Assembly: GCA_948470475.1 (NCBI GenBank)
Contig: OX419336.1
Location: 5,330,984-5,394,983, forward strand
Length of the DNA stretch: 64,000 nucleotides
Reading direction: 5' to 3'
Source: Galaxea fascicularis
Taxonomy: Eukaryota > Cnidaria > Anthozoa > Scleractinia > Euphylliidae
Shown piece after piece: positions 1 through 13,680 of this stretch (position 1 is the stretch's first letter; every line of letters starts with the position of its first letter). The position numbers and the translations under genes are program-made. The notes under the pieces are model-generated. The model was given only the letters and a program-made list of their open reading frames with translations. It made no database searches and was not told the origin of the DNA.

Positions 1-1719
1 CAAAACCCAAAGGGGGGACCACATGGCTTTGGGTCAAATTTTAAATTTGGCTTAGACTTTGCCTACGTCAAAAAGGACTCTACAAATCATCTGTAAATGC
101 TTTCAAGAACTGCCAAAACATGATTTCTATTCTTATTTGAGCTGTGGGCCAGATTTTAGCAAAGTTGAAATTTTGAGCAAAACCCAAAGGGGGGACCACA
201 TGGCTTGGGTCAAATTTTGAATTTGGCTTAAACTTTGCCTATGTCACAAAGGACTCTAGAAATCATCTGTAAATGCTTTCAAGAACTGCCAAAACATGAT
301 TTCTATTCTTATTTGAGCTGTGGGCCAGATTTTAGCAAAGTTGAAATTTTGACCAAACCCAAAAAGGGGACCACTTGGCTTGGGTCAAATTTTGAATTTG
401 GCTTAAACTTTGCCTATGTCAAAAAGGACTCTAGAAATCATCTGTAAATGCTTTCAAGAACTGCCAAAACATGATTTCTATTCTTATTTGAGCTGTGGGC
501 CAGATTTTAGCAAAGTTGAAATTTTGAGCAAAACCCAAAGGGGGGACCACATGGCTTTGGGTCAAATTTTGAATTTGGCTTAAACTTTGCCTATGTGAAA
601 AAGGACTCTAGAAATCATCTGTAAATGCTTTCAAGAACTGCCAAAACATGATTTCTATTCTTATTTGAGCTGTGGGCCAGATTTTAGCAAAGTTGAAATT
701 TTGAGCAAAACCCAAAGGGGGGACCACATGGCTTTGGGTCAAATTTTGAATTTGGCTTAAACTTTGCCTACGTCAAAAAGGACTCTAGAAATCATCTGTA
801 AATGCTTTCAAGAACTGCCAAAACATGATTTCTATTCTTATTTGAGCTGTGGGCCAGATTTTAGCAAAGTTGAAATTTTGAGCAAAACCCAAAGGGGGGA
901 CCACATGGCCTTGGGTCAAATTTTGAATTTGGCTTAAACTTTGTCTACGTCAAAAAGGACTCTAGAAATCATCTGTAAATGCTTTCAAGAAGTGCCAAAA
1001 CATGATTTCTATTCTTATTTGAGCTGTGGGCCAGATTTTAGCAAAGTTGAAATTTTGAGCAAAACCCAAAGGGGGGACCACATGGCTTTGGGTCAAATTT
1101 TAAATTTGGCTTAGACTTTGCCTACGTCAAAAAGGACTCTAGAAATCATCTGTAAATGCTTTCAAGAACTGCCAAAACATGATTTCTATTCTTATTTGAG
1201 CTGTGGGCCAGATTTTAGCAAAGTTGAAATTTTGAGCAAAACCCAAAGGGGGGACCACATGGCTTGGGTCAAATTTTGAATTTGGCTTAAACTTTGCCTA
1301 TGTCACAAAGGACTCTAGAAATCATCTGTAAATGCTTTCAAGAACTGCCAAAACATGATTTCTATTCTTATTTGAGCTGTGGGCCAGATTTTAGCAAAGT
1401 TGAAATTTTGACCAAACCCAAAAAGGGGACCACTTGGCTTGGGTCAAATTTTGAATTTGGCTTAAACTTTGCCTATGTCAAAAAGGACTCTAGAAATCAT
1501 CTGTAAATGCTTTCAAGAACTGCCAAAACATGATTTCTATTCTTATTTGAGCTGTGGGCCAGATTTTAGCAAAGTTGAAATTTTGAGCAAAACCCAAAGG
1601 GGGGACCACATGGCTTTGGGTCAAATTTTGAATTTGGCTTAAACTTTGCCTATGTGAAAAAGGACTCTAGAAATCATCTGTAAATGCTTTCAAGAACTGC
1701 CAAAACATGATTTCTATTG
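1..1719 (+). repeat. 6-monomer higher-order repeat, 1059 bp
   Basis: Rare variants recur at an offset of exactly 1059 bp (6 monomers). TATGTCACAAAGG with GACCAAACCCAAAAAGGGG occurs in the monomers near 235 and 1294, and the TATGTGAAAAAGG variant occurs at 592 and 1651. The two copies agree from the window edge until about 660/1719 and then diverge. A further related monomer lies near 2175, offset 881 bp (5 monomers). Confidence 0.85.
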
Positions 1720-3429
1720 TTATTTGAGCTGTGGGCCAGATTTTAGCAAAGTTGAAATTTTGAGCAAAACCCAAAGGGGGGACCACATGGCTTTGGGTCA
1801 AATTTTGAATTTGGCTTAAACTTTGCCTATGTCAAAAAGGACTCTAGAAATCATCTGTAAATGCTTTCAAGAACTGCCAAAACATGATTTCTATTGTTAT
1901 TTGAGCTGTGGGCCAGATTTTAGCAAGGTTAAACTTTTGAGCAAAACCCAAAGTGGGGACCACATGCTTTGGGTCAAATTTTGAATTTGGCTTAAACTTT
2001 GCCTATGTCAAAAAGGACTCTAGAAATCATCTGTAAATGCTTTCAAGAACTGCCAAAACATGATTTCTATTCTTATTTGAGCTGTGGGCCAGATTTTAGC
2101 AAAGTTGAAATTTTGAGCAAAACCCAAAGGGGGGACCACATGGCTTGGGTCAAATTTTAAATTTGGCTTAAACTTTGCCTATGTCACAAAGGACTCTAGA
2201 AATCATCTGTAAATGCTTTCAAGAACTGCCAAAACATGATTTCTATTCTTATTTGAGCTGTGGGCCAGATTTTAGCAAAGTTGAAATTTTGACCAAACCC
2301 AAAAAGGGGACCACTTGGCTTGTGTCAAATTTTGAATTTGGCTTAAACTTTGCCTATGTCAAAAAGGACTCTAGAAATCATCTGTAAATGCTTTCAAGAA
2401 CTGCCAAAACATGATTTCTATTCTTATTTGAGCTGTGGGCCAGATTTTAGCAAAGTTGAATTTTTGAGCAAAACCCAAAGGGGGGACCACATGGCTTTGG
2501 ATCAAATTTTTAATTTGGCTTAAACTTTGCCTATGTCAAAAAGGACTCTAGAAATCATCTGTAAATGCTTTCAAGAACTGCCAAAACATGATTTCTATTC
2601 TTATTTGAGCTGTGGGCCAGATTTTAGCAAAGTTGAAATTTTGAGCAAAACCCAAAGGGGGGACCACATGGCTTTGGGTCAAATTTTGAATTTGGCGTAA
2701 ACTTTGCCTATGTCAAAAAGGACTCTAGAAATCATCTGTAAATGCTTTCAAGAACTGCCAAACATGATTTCTATTCTTATTTGAGCTGTGGGCCAGATGT
2801 TAGCAAAGTTGAAGTTTTGAACAGAACCCATACGGGGGACCACATTCCTTTGGGTCAAATTTTAAATTTGGCTTAAACTTTGCCTATGTCAAAAAGGACT
2901 CTAGAAATCATCTGTAAATGCTTTCAAGAACTGCCAAAACATAATTTCTATTCTTATTTGAGCTGTGAGCCAGATTTTAGCAAAGTTGAACTTTTGAGCA
3001 AAACCCAAAGTGGGGACCACATGCTTTGGGTCAAATTTTGAATTTGGCTTAAACTTTGCCTACGTTAAAAAGGACTCTAGAAATCATCTGTAAATGCTTT
3101 CAAGAACTGCCAAAACATGATTTCTATTCTTATTTGAGCTGTGGGCCAGATTTTAGCAAAGTTGAAATTTTGAGCAAAACCCAAAGGGGGGACCACATGG
3201 CTTTGGGTCAAATTTTTGAATTTGGCGTAAACTTTGCCTATGTCAAAAAGGACTCTAGAACTCATCTGTAAATGCTTTCAAGAACTGCCAAAACATAATT
3301 TCTATTCTTATTTGAGCTGTGAGCCAGATTTTAGCAAAGTTGAAATTTTGAGCAAAAACTTAAAGGGGGGACCACATGGCTTTGGGTCAAATTTTGAATT
3401 TGGCTTAAACTTTGCCTATGTCAAAAAGG

Positions 3430-4610
3430 ACTCTAGAAATCATCTGTAAATGCTTTCAAGAACTGCCAAAACATGATTTCTATTCTTATTTGAGCTGTGG
3501 GCCAGATTTTAGCAAAGTTGAATTTTTGAGCAAAACCCAAAGGGGGGACCACATGGCTTTGGGTCAAATTTTGAATTTGGCTTAAACTTTGCCGATGTCA
3601 AAAAGGACTCTAAAACTCATCTGTAAATGCTTTCAAGAACTGCCAAAACATAATTTCTATTCTTATTTGAGCTGTGAGCCAGATTTTAGCAAAGTTGAAA
3701 TTTTGAGCAAAAACCCAAAGGGGGGACCACATGGCTTTGGGTCAAATTTTGAATTTGGCTTAAACTTTGCGTATGTCAAAAACGACTCTAGAAATCATCT
3801 GTAAATGCTTTCAAGAACTGCCAAAACATGATTTCTATTCTTATTTGAGCTGTGGGCCAGATTTTAGCAAAGTTGAAATTTTGAGCAAAACCCAAAGGGG
3901 GGACCACATGGCTTTGGGTCAAATTTTGAATTTGGCTTAAACTTTGCCTATGTTAAAAAGGACTCTAGAAATCATCTGTAAATGCTTTCAAGAACTGCCA
4001 AAACATGATTTCTATTCTTATTTGAGCTGTGGGCCAGATTTTAGCAAGGTTGAACTTTTGAGCAAAACCCAAAGGGGGGACCACATGCTTTGGGTCATAT
4101 TTTGAATTTGGCTTAAACTTTGCCTATGTCAAAAAGGACTCTAGAAATCATCTGTAAATGCTTTTAAGAACTGCCAAAACATGATTTCTATTCTTATTTG
4201 AGCTGTGGGCCAGATTTTAGCAAAGTTGAATTTTTGAGCAAAACCCAAAGGGGGGACCACATGGCTTTGGGTCAAATTTTGAATTTGGCTTAAACTTTGC
4301 CGATGTCAAAAAGGACTCTAAAACTCATCTGTAAATGCTTTCAAGAACTGCCAAAACATAATTTCTATTCTTATTTGAGCTGTGAGCCAGATTTTAGCAA
4401 AGTTGAAATTTTGAGCAAAAACCCAAAGGGGGGACCACATGGCTTTGGGTCAAATTTTGAATTTGGCTTAAACTTTGCGTATGTCAAAAACGACTCTAGA
4501 AATCATCTGTAAATGCTTTCAAGAACTGCCAAAACATGATTTCTATTCTTATTTGAGCTGTGGGCCAGATTTTAGCAAAGTTGAAATTTTGAGCAAAACC
4601 CAAAGGGGGG
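3430..4610 (+). repeat. 4-monomer higher-order repeat, 708 bp
   Basis: A monomer carrying CCGATGTCAAAAAGG, CTAAAACTCATC, ACATAATTTC, GTGAGCCAG and an extra A before CCCAAAG occurs at 3589 and again at 4297. The preceding TTGAATTTTTGAGC monomers are shared as well. The offset is 708 bp (4 x 177). Confidence 0.8.
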
Positions 4611-6234
4611 ACCACATGGCTTTGGGTCAAATTTTAAATTTGGCTTTAACTTTGCCTATGTCAAAAAGGACTCTAGAAATCATCTGTAAATGCTTTTAAG
4701 AACTGCCAAAACATGATTTCTATTCTTATTTGAGCTGTGGGCCAGATTTTAGCAAAGTTGAAATTTTGAGCAAAACCCAAAGGGGGGACAACATGGCTTT
4801 GGGTCAAATTTTGAATTTGGCTTAAACTTTGCCTATGTCAAAAAGGACTCTAGAAATCATCTGTAAATGCTTTCAAGAACTGCCAAAACATGATTTCTAT
4901 TCTTATTTGAGCTGTGGGCCAGATTTTAGCAAAGTTGAAATTTTGAGCAAAACCCAAAGGGGGGACCACATGGCTTTGGATCAAATTTTGAATTTGGCTT
5001 AAACTTTGCCTATGTCAAAAAGGACTCTAGAAATCATCTGTAAATGCTTTCAAGAACTGCCAAAACATGATTTCTATTCTTATTTGAGCTGTGGGCCAGA
5101 TTTTAGCAAAGTTGAAATTTTGAGCAAAAACCCAAAGGGGGGACCACATGGCTTTGGGTCAAATTTTGAATTTGGCTTAAACTTTGCCTATGTCAAAAAG
5201 GACTCTAGAAATCATCTGTAAATGCTTTCAAGAACTGCCAAAACATGATTTCTATTCTTATTTGAGCTGTGGGCCAGATTTTAGCAAAGTTGAACTTTTG
5301 AGCAAAACCCAAAGTGGGGACCACATGCTTTGGGTCAAATTTTGAATTTGGCTTAAACTTTGCCTATGTCAAAAAGGACTCTAGAAATCATCTGTAAATG
5401 CTTTCAAGAACTGCCAAAACATGATTTCTATTCTTATTTGAGCTGTGGGCCAGATTTTAGCAAAGTTGAAATTTTGAGCAAAACCCAAAGGGGGGACCAC
5501 ATGGCTTTGGGTCAAATTTTGAATTTGGCTTAAACTTTGCCTATGTCAAAAAGGACTCTACAAATCATCTGTAAATGCTTTCAAGAACTGCCAAAACATG
5601 ATTTCTATTCTTTTTTGAGCTGTGGGCCAGATTTTAGCAAAGTTGAAATTTTGAGCAAAACCCAAAGTGGGGACCACATGCTTTGGGTCAAATTTTGAAT
5701 TTGGCTTAATCTTTGCCTACGTTAAAAAGGACTCTAGAAATCATCTGTAAATGCTTTCAAGAACTGCCAAAACATGATTTCTATTCTTATTTGAGCTGTG
5801 GGCCAGATTTTAGCAAAGTTGAAATTTTGAGCAAAACCCAAAGGGGGGACCACATGGCTTTGGGTCAAATTTTGAATTTGGCTTAAACTTTGCCTATGTC
5901 AAAAAGGACTCTAGAACTCATCTGTAAATGCTTTCAAGAACTGCCAAAACATAATTTCTATTCCTATTTGAGCTGTGAGCCAGATTTTAGCAAAGTTGAA
6001 ATTTTGAGCAAAAACCCAAAGGGGGGACCACATGGCTTTGGGTCAAATTTTGAATTTGGCTTAAACTTTGCCTATGTCAAAAAGGACTCTAGAAATCATC
6101 TGTAAATGCTTTCAAGAACTGCCAAAACATGATTTCTATTCTTATTTGAGCTGTGGGCCAGATTTTAGCAAAGTTGAAATTTTGAGCAAAACCCAAAGGG
6201 GGGACCACATGGCTTTGGGTCAAATTTTGAATTT

Positions 6235-7300
6235 GGCGTAAACTTTGCCTATGTCAAAAAGGACTCTAGAAATCATCTGTAAATGCTTTCAAGAACTGCC
6301 AAACATGATTTCTATTCTTATTTGAGCTGTGGGCCAGATGTTAGCAAAGTTGAAGTTTTGAACAGAACCCAAACGGGGGACCACATTCCTTTGGGTCAAA
6401 TTTTAAATTTGGCTTAAACTTTGCCTATGTCAAAAAGGACTCTAGAAATCATCTGTAAATGCTTTCAAGAACTGCCAAAACATAATATCTATTCTTATTT
6501 GAGCTGTGAGCCAGATTTTAGCAAAGTTGAAATTTTGAGCAAAAACCCAAAGGGGGGACCACATGGCTTTGGGTCAAATTTTGAATTTGGCTTAAACTTT
6601 GCGTATGTCAAAAACGACTCTAGAAATCATCTGTAAATGCTTTCAAGAACTGCCAAAACATGATTTCTATTCTTATTTGAGCTGTGGGCCAGATTTTAGC
6701 AAAGTTGAAATTTTGAGCAAAACCCAAAGTGGGGACCACATGTTTTGGGTCAAATTTTGAATTTTGCTTAAACTTTGCCTATGTCAAAAAGGACTCTAGA
6801 AATCATCTGTAAATGCTTTCAAGAACTGCCAAAACATGATTTCTATTCTTATTTGAGCTGTGAGCCAGATTTTAGCAAAGTTGAAATTTTGAGCAAAAAC
6901 CCAAAGGGGGGACCACATGGCTTTGGGTCAAATTTTGAATTTGACTTAAACTTTGCCTATGTCAAAAACGACTCTAGAAATCATCTGTAAATGCTTTCAA
7001 GAACTGCCAAAACATGATTTCTATTCTTATTTGAGCTGTGGGCCAGATTTTAGCAAAGTTGAAATTTTGAGCAAAACCCAAAGGGGGGACCACATGGCTT
7101 TGGGTCAAATTTTGAATTTGGCGTAAACTTTGCCTATGTCAAAAAGGACTCTAGAAATCATCTGTAAATGCTTTCAAGAACTGCCAAACATGATTTCTAT
7201 TCTTATTTGAGCTGTGGGCCAGATGTTAGCAAAGTTGAAGTTTTGAACAGAACCCAAACGGGGGACCACATTCCTTTGGGTCAAATTTTAAATTTGGCTT
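6235..7300 (+). repeat. 5-monomer higher-order repeat, 885 bp, around a divergent monomer
   Basis: A distinctive monomer (GGCGTAAACTTTG, CCAGATGTTAGC, AACAGAACCCAAACGGGGG, CACATTCCTTTGGG) occurs with its AACAGAACCC at 6361 and 7246, offset 885 bp. A third, slightly different copy lies at 2820, 3541 bp (20 monomers) before the first. The pattern fits block duplication and not independent mutation. Confidence 0.8.
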
Positions 7301-10300
7301 AAACTTTGCCTATGTCAAAAAGGACTCTAGAAATCATCTGTAAATGATTTCAAGAACTGTTAAAACATAATTTCTATTCTTATTTGAGCTGTGGGCCAGA
7401 TTTTAGCAAAGTTGAAATTTTGAGCAAAACCCAAAGGGGGGACCACATGGCTTTGGATCAAATTTTGAATTTGGCTTAAACTTTGCCTATGTCAAAAAGG
7501 ACTCTAGAAATCATCTGTAAATGCTTTCAAGAACTGCCAAAACATGATTTCTATTTTTATTTGAGCTGGGAGCCAGATTTTAGCAAAGTTGAAATTTTGA
7601 GCAAAAACCCAAAGGGGGGACCACATGGCTTTGGGTCAAATTTTGAATTTGGCTTAAACTTTGCCTATGTCAAAAAGGACTCTAGAAATCATCTGTAAAT
7701 GCTTTCAAGAACTGCCAAAACATGATTTCTATTCTTATTTGAGCTGTGGGCCAGATTTTAGCAAAGTTGAAATTTTGAGCAAAACCCAAAGGGGGGACCA
7801 GATGGCTTTGGGTCAAATTTTGAATTTGGCTTTAACTTTGCCTATGTCAAAAAGGACTCTAGAACTCATCTGTAAATGCTTTCAAGAACTGCCAAAACAT
7901 AATTTCTATTCTTATTTGAGCTGTGAGCCAGATTTTAGCAAAGTTGAAATTTTGAGCAAAAACCCAAAGGGGGGACCACATGGCTTTGGGTCAAATTTTG
8001 AATTTGGCTTAAACTTTGCCTATGTCAAAAAGGACTCTAGAAATCATCTGTAAATGCTTTCAAGAACTGCCAAAACATGATTTCTATTCTTATTTGAGCT
8101 GTGGGCCAGATTTTAGCAAAGTTGAAATTTTGAGCAAAACCCAAAGGGGGGACCACATGGCTTTGGGTCAAATTTTGAATTTGGCTTTAACTTTGCCTAT
8201 GTCAAAAAGGACTCTAGAAATCATCTGTAAATGCTTTCAAGAACTGCCAAAACATGATTTCTATTCTTATTTGAGCTGTGGGCCAGATTTTAGCAAAGTT
8301 GGAATTTTGAGCAAAACCCAAAGTGGGGACCACATGCTTTGGGTCAAATTTTGAATTTGGCTTAAACTTTGCCTATGTCAAAAAGGACTCTAGAAATCAT
8401 CTGTAAATGCTTTCAAGAACTGCCAAAACATGATTTCTATTCTTATTTGAGCTGTGGGCCAGATTTTAGCAAAGTTGAAATTTTGAGCAAAACCCAAAGG
8501 GGGGACCACATGGCTTTGGGTCAAATTTTGAATTTGGCTTAAACTTTGCCTATGTCAAAAAGGACTCTAGAAATCATCTGTAAATGCTTTCAAGAACTGC
8601 CAAAACATGATTTCTATTCTTATTTGAGCTGTGGGCCAGATTTTAGCAAAGTTGAAATTTTGAGCAAAACCCAAAGGGGGGACCACATGGCTTTGGGTCA
8701 AATTTTGAATTTGGCTTAAACTTTGCCTATGTCAAAAAGGACTCTAGAAATCATCTGTAAATGCTTTCAAGAACTGCCAAAACATGATTTCTATTCTTAT
8801 TTAAGCTGTGGGCCAGATTTTAGCAAAGTTGAAATTTTGAGCAAAACCCAAAGGGGGGACCACATGGCTTTGGGTCAAATTTTGAATTTGGCTTAAACTT
8901 TGCCTACGTCAAAAAGGACTCTAGAAAGCATCTGTAAATGCTTTCAAGAACTGCCAAAACATGATTTCTATTCTTATTTGAGCTGTGGGCCAGATTTTAG
9001 CAAAGTTGAAATTTTGAGCAAAACCCAAAGTGGGGACCACATGGCTTTGGGTCAAATTTTCAATTTGGCTTAAACTTTGCCTATGTCAAAAAGGACTCTA
9101 GAAATCATCTGTAAATGCTTTCAAGAACTGCCAAAACATAATTTCTATTGTTATTTGAGCTGTGGGCCAGATTTTAGCAAAGTTGAAATTTTGAGCAAAA
9201 CCCAAAGGGGGGACCACATGGCTTTGGGTCAAATTTTGAATTTGGCTTAAACTTTGCCTATGTCAAAAAGGACTCTAGAAATCATCTGTAAATGCTTTCA
9301 AGAACTGCCAAAACATGATTTCTATTCTTATTTGAGCTGTGGGCCAGATTTTAGCAAAGTTGAAATTTTGAGCAAAACCCAAAGGGGGGACCACATGGCT
9401 TTGGGTCAAATTTTGAATTTGGCTTAAACTTTGCCTATGTCAAAAACGACTCTAGAAATCATCTGTAAATGCTTTCAAGAACTGCCAAAACATGATTTCT
9501 ATTCTTATTTGAGCTGTGGGCCAGATTTTAGCAAAGTTGAAATTTTGAGCAAAACCCAAAGTGGGGACCACATGGCTTTGGGTCAAATTTTGAATTTGGC
9601 TTAAACTTTGCCTATGTCAAAAAGGACTCTAGAAATCATCTGTAAATGCTTTCAAGAACTGCCAAAACATGATTTCTATTCTTATTTAAGCTGTGGGCCA
9701 GATTTTAGCAAAGTTGAAATTTTGAGCAAAACCCAAAGGGGGGACCACATGGCTTTGGGTCAAATTTTGAATTTGGCTTAAACTTTGCCTACGTCAAAAA
9801 GGACTCTAGAAATCATCTGTAAATGCTTTCAAGAACTGCCAAAACATGATTTCTATTCTTATTTGAGCTGTGGGCCAGATTTTAGCAAAGTTGAAATTTT
9901 GAGCAAAACCCAAAGTGGGGACCACATGGCTTTGGGTCAAATTTTGAATTTGGCTTAAACTTTGCCTATGTCAAAAAGGACTCTAGAAATCATCTGTAAA
10001 TGCTTTCAAGAACTGCCAAAACATGATTTCTATTCTTATTTGAGCTGTGGGCCAGATTTTAGCAAAGTTGAAATTTTGAGCAAAACCCAAAGTGGGGACC
10101 ACATGCTTTGGGTCAAATTTTGAATTTGGCTTAAACTTTGCCTATGTCAAAAACGACTCTAGAAATCATCTGTAAATGCTTTCAAGAACTGCCAAAACAT
10201 GATTTCTATTCTTATTTGAGCTGTGGGCCAGATTTTAGCAAAGTTGGAATTTTGAGCAAAACCCAAAGTGGGGACCACATGCTTTGGGTCAAATTTTGAA

Positions 10301-11299
10301 TTTGGCTTAAACTTTGCCTATGTCAAAAAGGACTCTAGAAATCATCTGTAAATGCTTTCAAGAACTGCCAAAACATTATTTCTATTCTTATTTGAGCTGT
10401 GGGCCAGATTTTAGCAAAGTTGAAATTTTGAGCAAAACCCAAAGGGGGGACCACATGGCTTTGGGTCAAATTTTGAATTTGGCTTAAACTTTGCCTATGT
10501 CAAAAAGGACTCTAGAAATCATCTGAAAATGCTTTCAAGAACTGCCAAAACATGATTTCTATTCTTATTTGAGCTGTGGGCCAGATTTTAGCAAAGTTGA
10601 AATTTTGAGCAAAACCCAAAGGGGGGACCACATGGCTTTGGGTCAAATTTTGAATTTGGCTTAAACTTTGCCTATGTCAAAAAGGACTCTAGAAATCATC
10701 TGTAAATGCTTTCAAGAACTGCCAAAACATGATTTCTATTCTTATTTGAGCTGTGGGCCAGATTTTAGCAAAGTTGAAATTTTGAGCAAAACCCAAAGGG
10801 GGGACCACATGGCTTTGGGTCAAGTTTTGAATTTGGCTTAAACTTTGCCTATGTCAAAAAGGACTCTAGAAATCATCTGTAAATGCTTTCAAGAACTGCC
10901 TAAACATGACTTCTATTCTTATTTGAGCTGTGGGCCAGATTTTAGCAAAGTTGAAATTTTGAGCAAAACCCAAAGGGGGGACCAGATGGCCTTGGGTCAA
11001 ATTTTGAATTTGGCTTAAACTTTGCCTATGTCAAAAAGGACTCTAGAAATCATCTGTAAATGCTTTCAAGAACTGCCAAAACATAATTTCTATTCTTATT
11101 TGAGCTGTGAGCCAGATTTTAGCAAAGTTGAAATTTTGAGCAAAAACCCAAAGGGGGGACCACATGGCTTTGGGTCAAATTTTGAATTTGGCTTAAACTT
11201 TGCCTATGTCAAAAACGACTCTAGAAATCATCTGTAAATGCTTTTAAGAACTGCCAAAACATGATTTCTATTCTTATTTGAGCTGTGGGCCAGATTATA

Positions 11300-13680
11300 G
11301 CAAAGTTGAAATTTTGAGCAAAACCCAAACGGGGGACCACATGGCTTTGGGTCAAATTTTGAATTTGGCTTAAACTTTGCCTATGTCAAAAAGGACTCTA
11401 GAAATCATCTGTAAATGCTTTCAAGAACTGCCAAAACATGATTTCTATTCTTATTTGAGCTGTGGGCCAGATGTTAGCAAAGTTAAAATATTGAGCAAAA
11501 CCCAAAGGGGGGACCACATGGCTTTGGGTCAAATTTTGAATTAGGCTTAAACTTTGCCTATGTCAAAAAGGACTCTAGAAATCTGCTGTAAATGCTTTCA
11601 AGAACTACCAAAACATGATTTCTAATCTTATTTGAGCTGTGGGCCAGATTTTAGCTAAGTTGAAGTTTTGAGCAAAACCCAAAGGGGGGACCACATGGCT
11701 TTGGGTCAAATTTTGAATTTGGCTTAAACTTTGCCTATGTCAAAAAGGACTCTAGAAATCATCTGTAAATGCTTTCAAGAACTGCCAAAACATGATTTCT
11801 ATTCTTATTTGAACTGTGGGCCAGATTTTAGCAAAGTTGAAATTTTGAGCAAAACCCAAAGGGGGGACCACATGCTTTGGGTCAAATTTTGAATTTGGCT
11901 TAAACTTTGCCTATGTGAAAAAGGACTCTAGAAATCATCTGTAAATGCTTTCAAGAACTGCCAAAACATGATTTCTATTCTTATTTGAGCTGTGGGCCAG
12001 ATTTTAGCAAAGTTGAAATTTTGAGCAAAACCCAAAGGGGGGACCACATGGCTTTGGGTCAAATTTTGAACTTGGCTTAAACTTTGCCTATGTCAAAAAG
12101 GACTCTAGAAATCATCTGTAAATGCTTTCAAGAACTGCCAAAACATGATTTCTATTCTTATTTGAGCTGTGGGCCAGATTTTAGCAAAGTTGAAATTTTG
12201 AGCAAAACCCAAAGGGGGGACCACATGGCTTTGGGTCAAATTTTGAATTTGGCGTAAACTTTGCCTATGTCAAAAAGGACTCTAGAAATCATCTGTAAAT
12301 GCTTTCAAGAACTGCCAAAACATGTTTTCTATTCTTATTTGAGCTGTGGGCCAGATTTTAGCAAAGTTGAAATTTTGAGCAAAACCCAAAGGGGGGACCA
12401 CATGGCTTTGGGTCAAATTTATAATTTGGCGTAAACTTTGCCTATGTCAAAAAGGACTCTAGAAATCATCTGTAAATGCTTTCAAGAACTGCCAAAACAT
12501 GATTTCTAGTCTTATTTGAGCTGTGGGCCAGATGTTAGCAAAGTTGAAGTTTTGAGCAAAACCCAAAGGGGGGACCACATGGCTTTGGGTCAAATTTTGA
12601 ATTTGGCTTAAACTTTGCCTATGTCAAAAAGGACTCTAGAAATCATCTGTAAATGCTTTCAAGAACTGCCAAAACATGATTTCTAATCTTATTTGAGCTG
12701 TGGGCCAGATTTTAGCAAAGTTGAAATTTTGAGCAAAACCCAAAGGGGGGAACACATGGCTTTGGGTCAAATTTTGAATTTGGCTTAAACTTTGCCTATG
12801 TCAAAAAGGACTCTAGAAATCATCTGTAAATGCTTTCAAGAACTGCCAAAACATGATTTCTATTGTTATTTGAGCTGTGGGCCAGATTTTAGCAAAGTTG
12901 AAATTTTAAGCAAAACCCAAAGGGGGGACCACATGGCTTTGGGTCAAATTTTGAATTTGGCTTAAACTTTGCCTATGTCAAAAAAGACTCTAGAAATCAT
13001 CTGTAAATGCTTTCAAGAACTGCCAAAACATGATTTCTATTCTTATTTGAGCTGTGGGCCAGATTTTAGCAAAGTTGAAATTTTGAGCAAAACCCAAACG
13101 GGGGACCACATGGCTTTGGGTCAAATTTTGAATTTGGCTTAAACTTTGCCTATGTGAAAAAGGACTCTAGAAATCATCTGTAAATGCTTTCAAGAACTGC
13201 CAAAACATGATTTCTATTCTTATTTGAGCTGTGGGCCAGATGTTAGCAAAGTTAAAATATTGAGCAAAACCCAAAGGGGGGACCACATGGCTTTGGGTCA
13301 AATTTTGAATTAGGCTTAAACTTTGCCTATGTCAAAAAGGACTCTAGAAATCTGCTGTAAATGCTTTCAAGAAGTACCAAAACATGATTTCTAATCTTAT
13401 TTGAGCTGTGGGCCAGATTTTAGCAAAGTTGAAGTTTTGAGCAAAACCCAAAGGGGGGACCACATGGCTTTGGGTCAAATTTTGAATTTGGCTTAAACTT
13501 TGCCTATGTCAAAAAGGACTCTAGAAATCATCTGTAAAAGCTTTCAAGAACTGCCAAAACATGATTTCTATTCTTATTTGAACTGTGGGCCAGATTTTAG
13601 CAAAGTTGAAATTTTGAGCAAAACCCAAAGGGGGGACCACATGCTTTGGGTCAAATTTTGAATTTGGCTTAAACTTTGCC
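11300..13680 (+). repeat. 10-monomer higher-order repeat, 1769 bp
   Basis: Marker variants recur at a constant offset of 1769 bp: ACGGGGG (11330 and 13099), ATGTTAGC followed by AAAGTTAAAATATTG (11471 and 13240), TCTGCTGTAAATGC (11582 and 13351), GAACTGTGGG (11811 and 13580) and CATGCTTTGG (11872 and 13641). The second copy overlaps the start of the 2653-bp unit that follows, so the duplications are nested. Confidence 0.9.
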
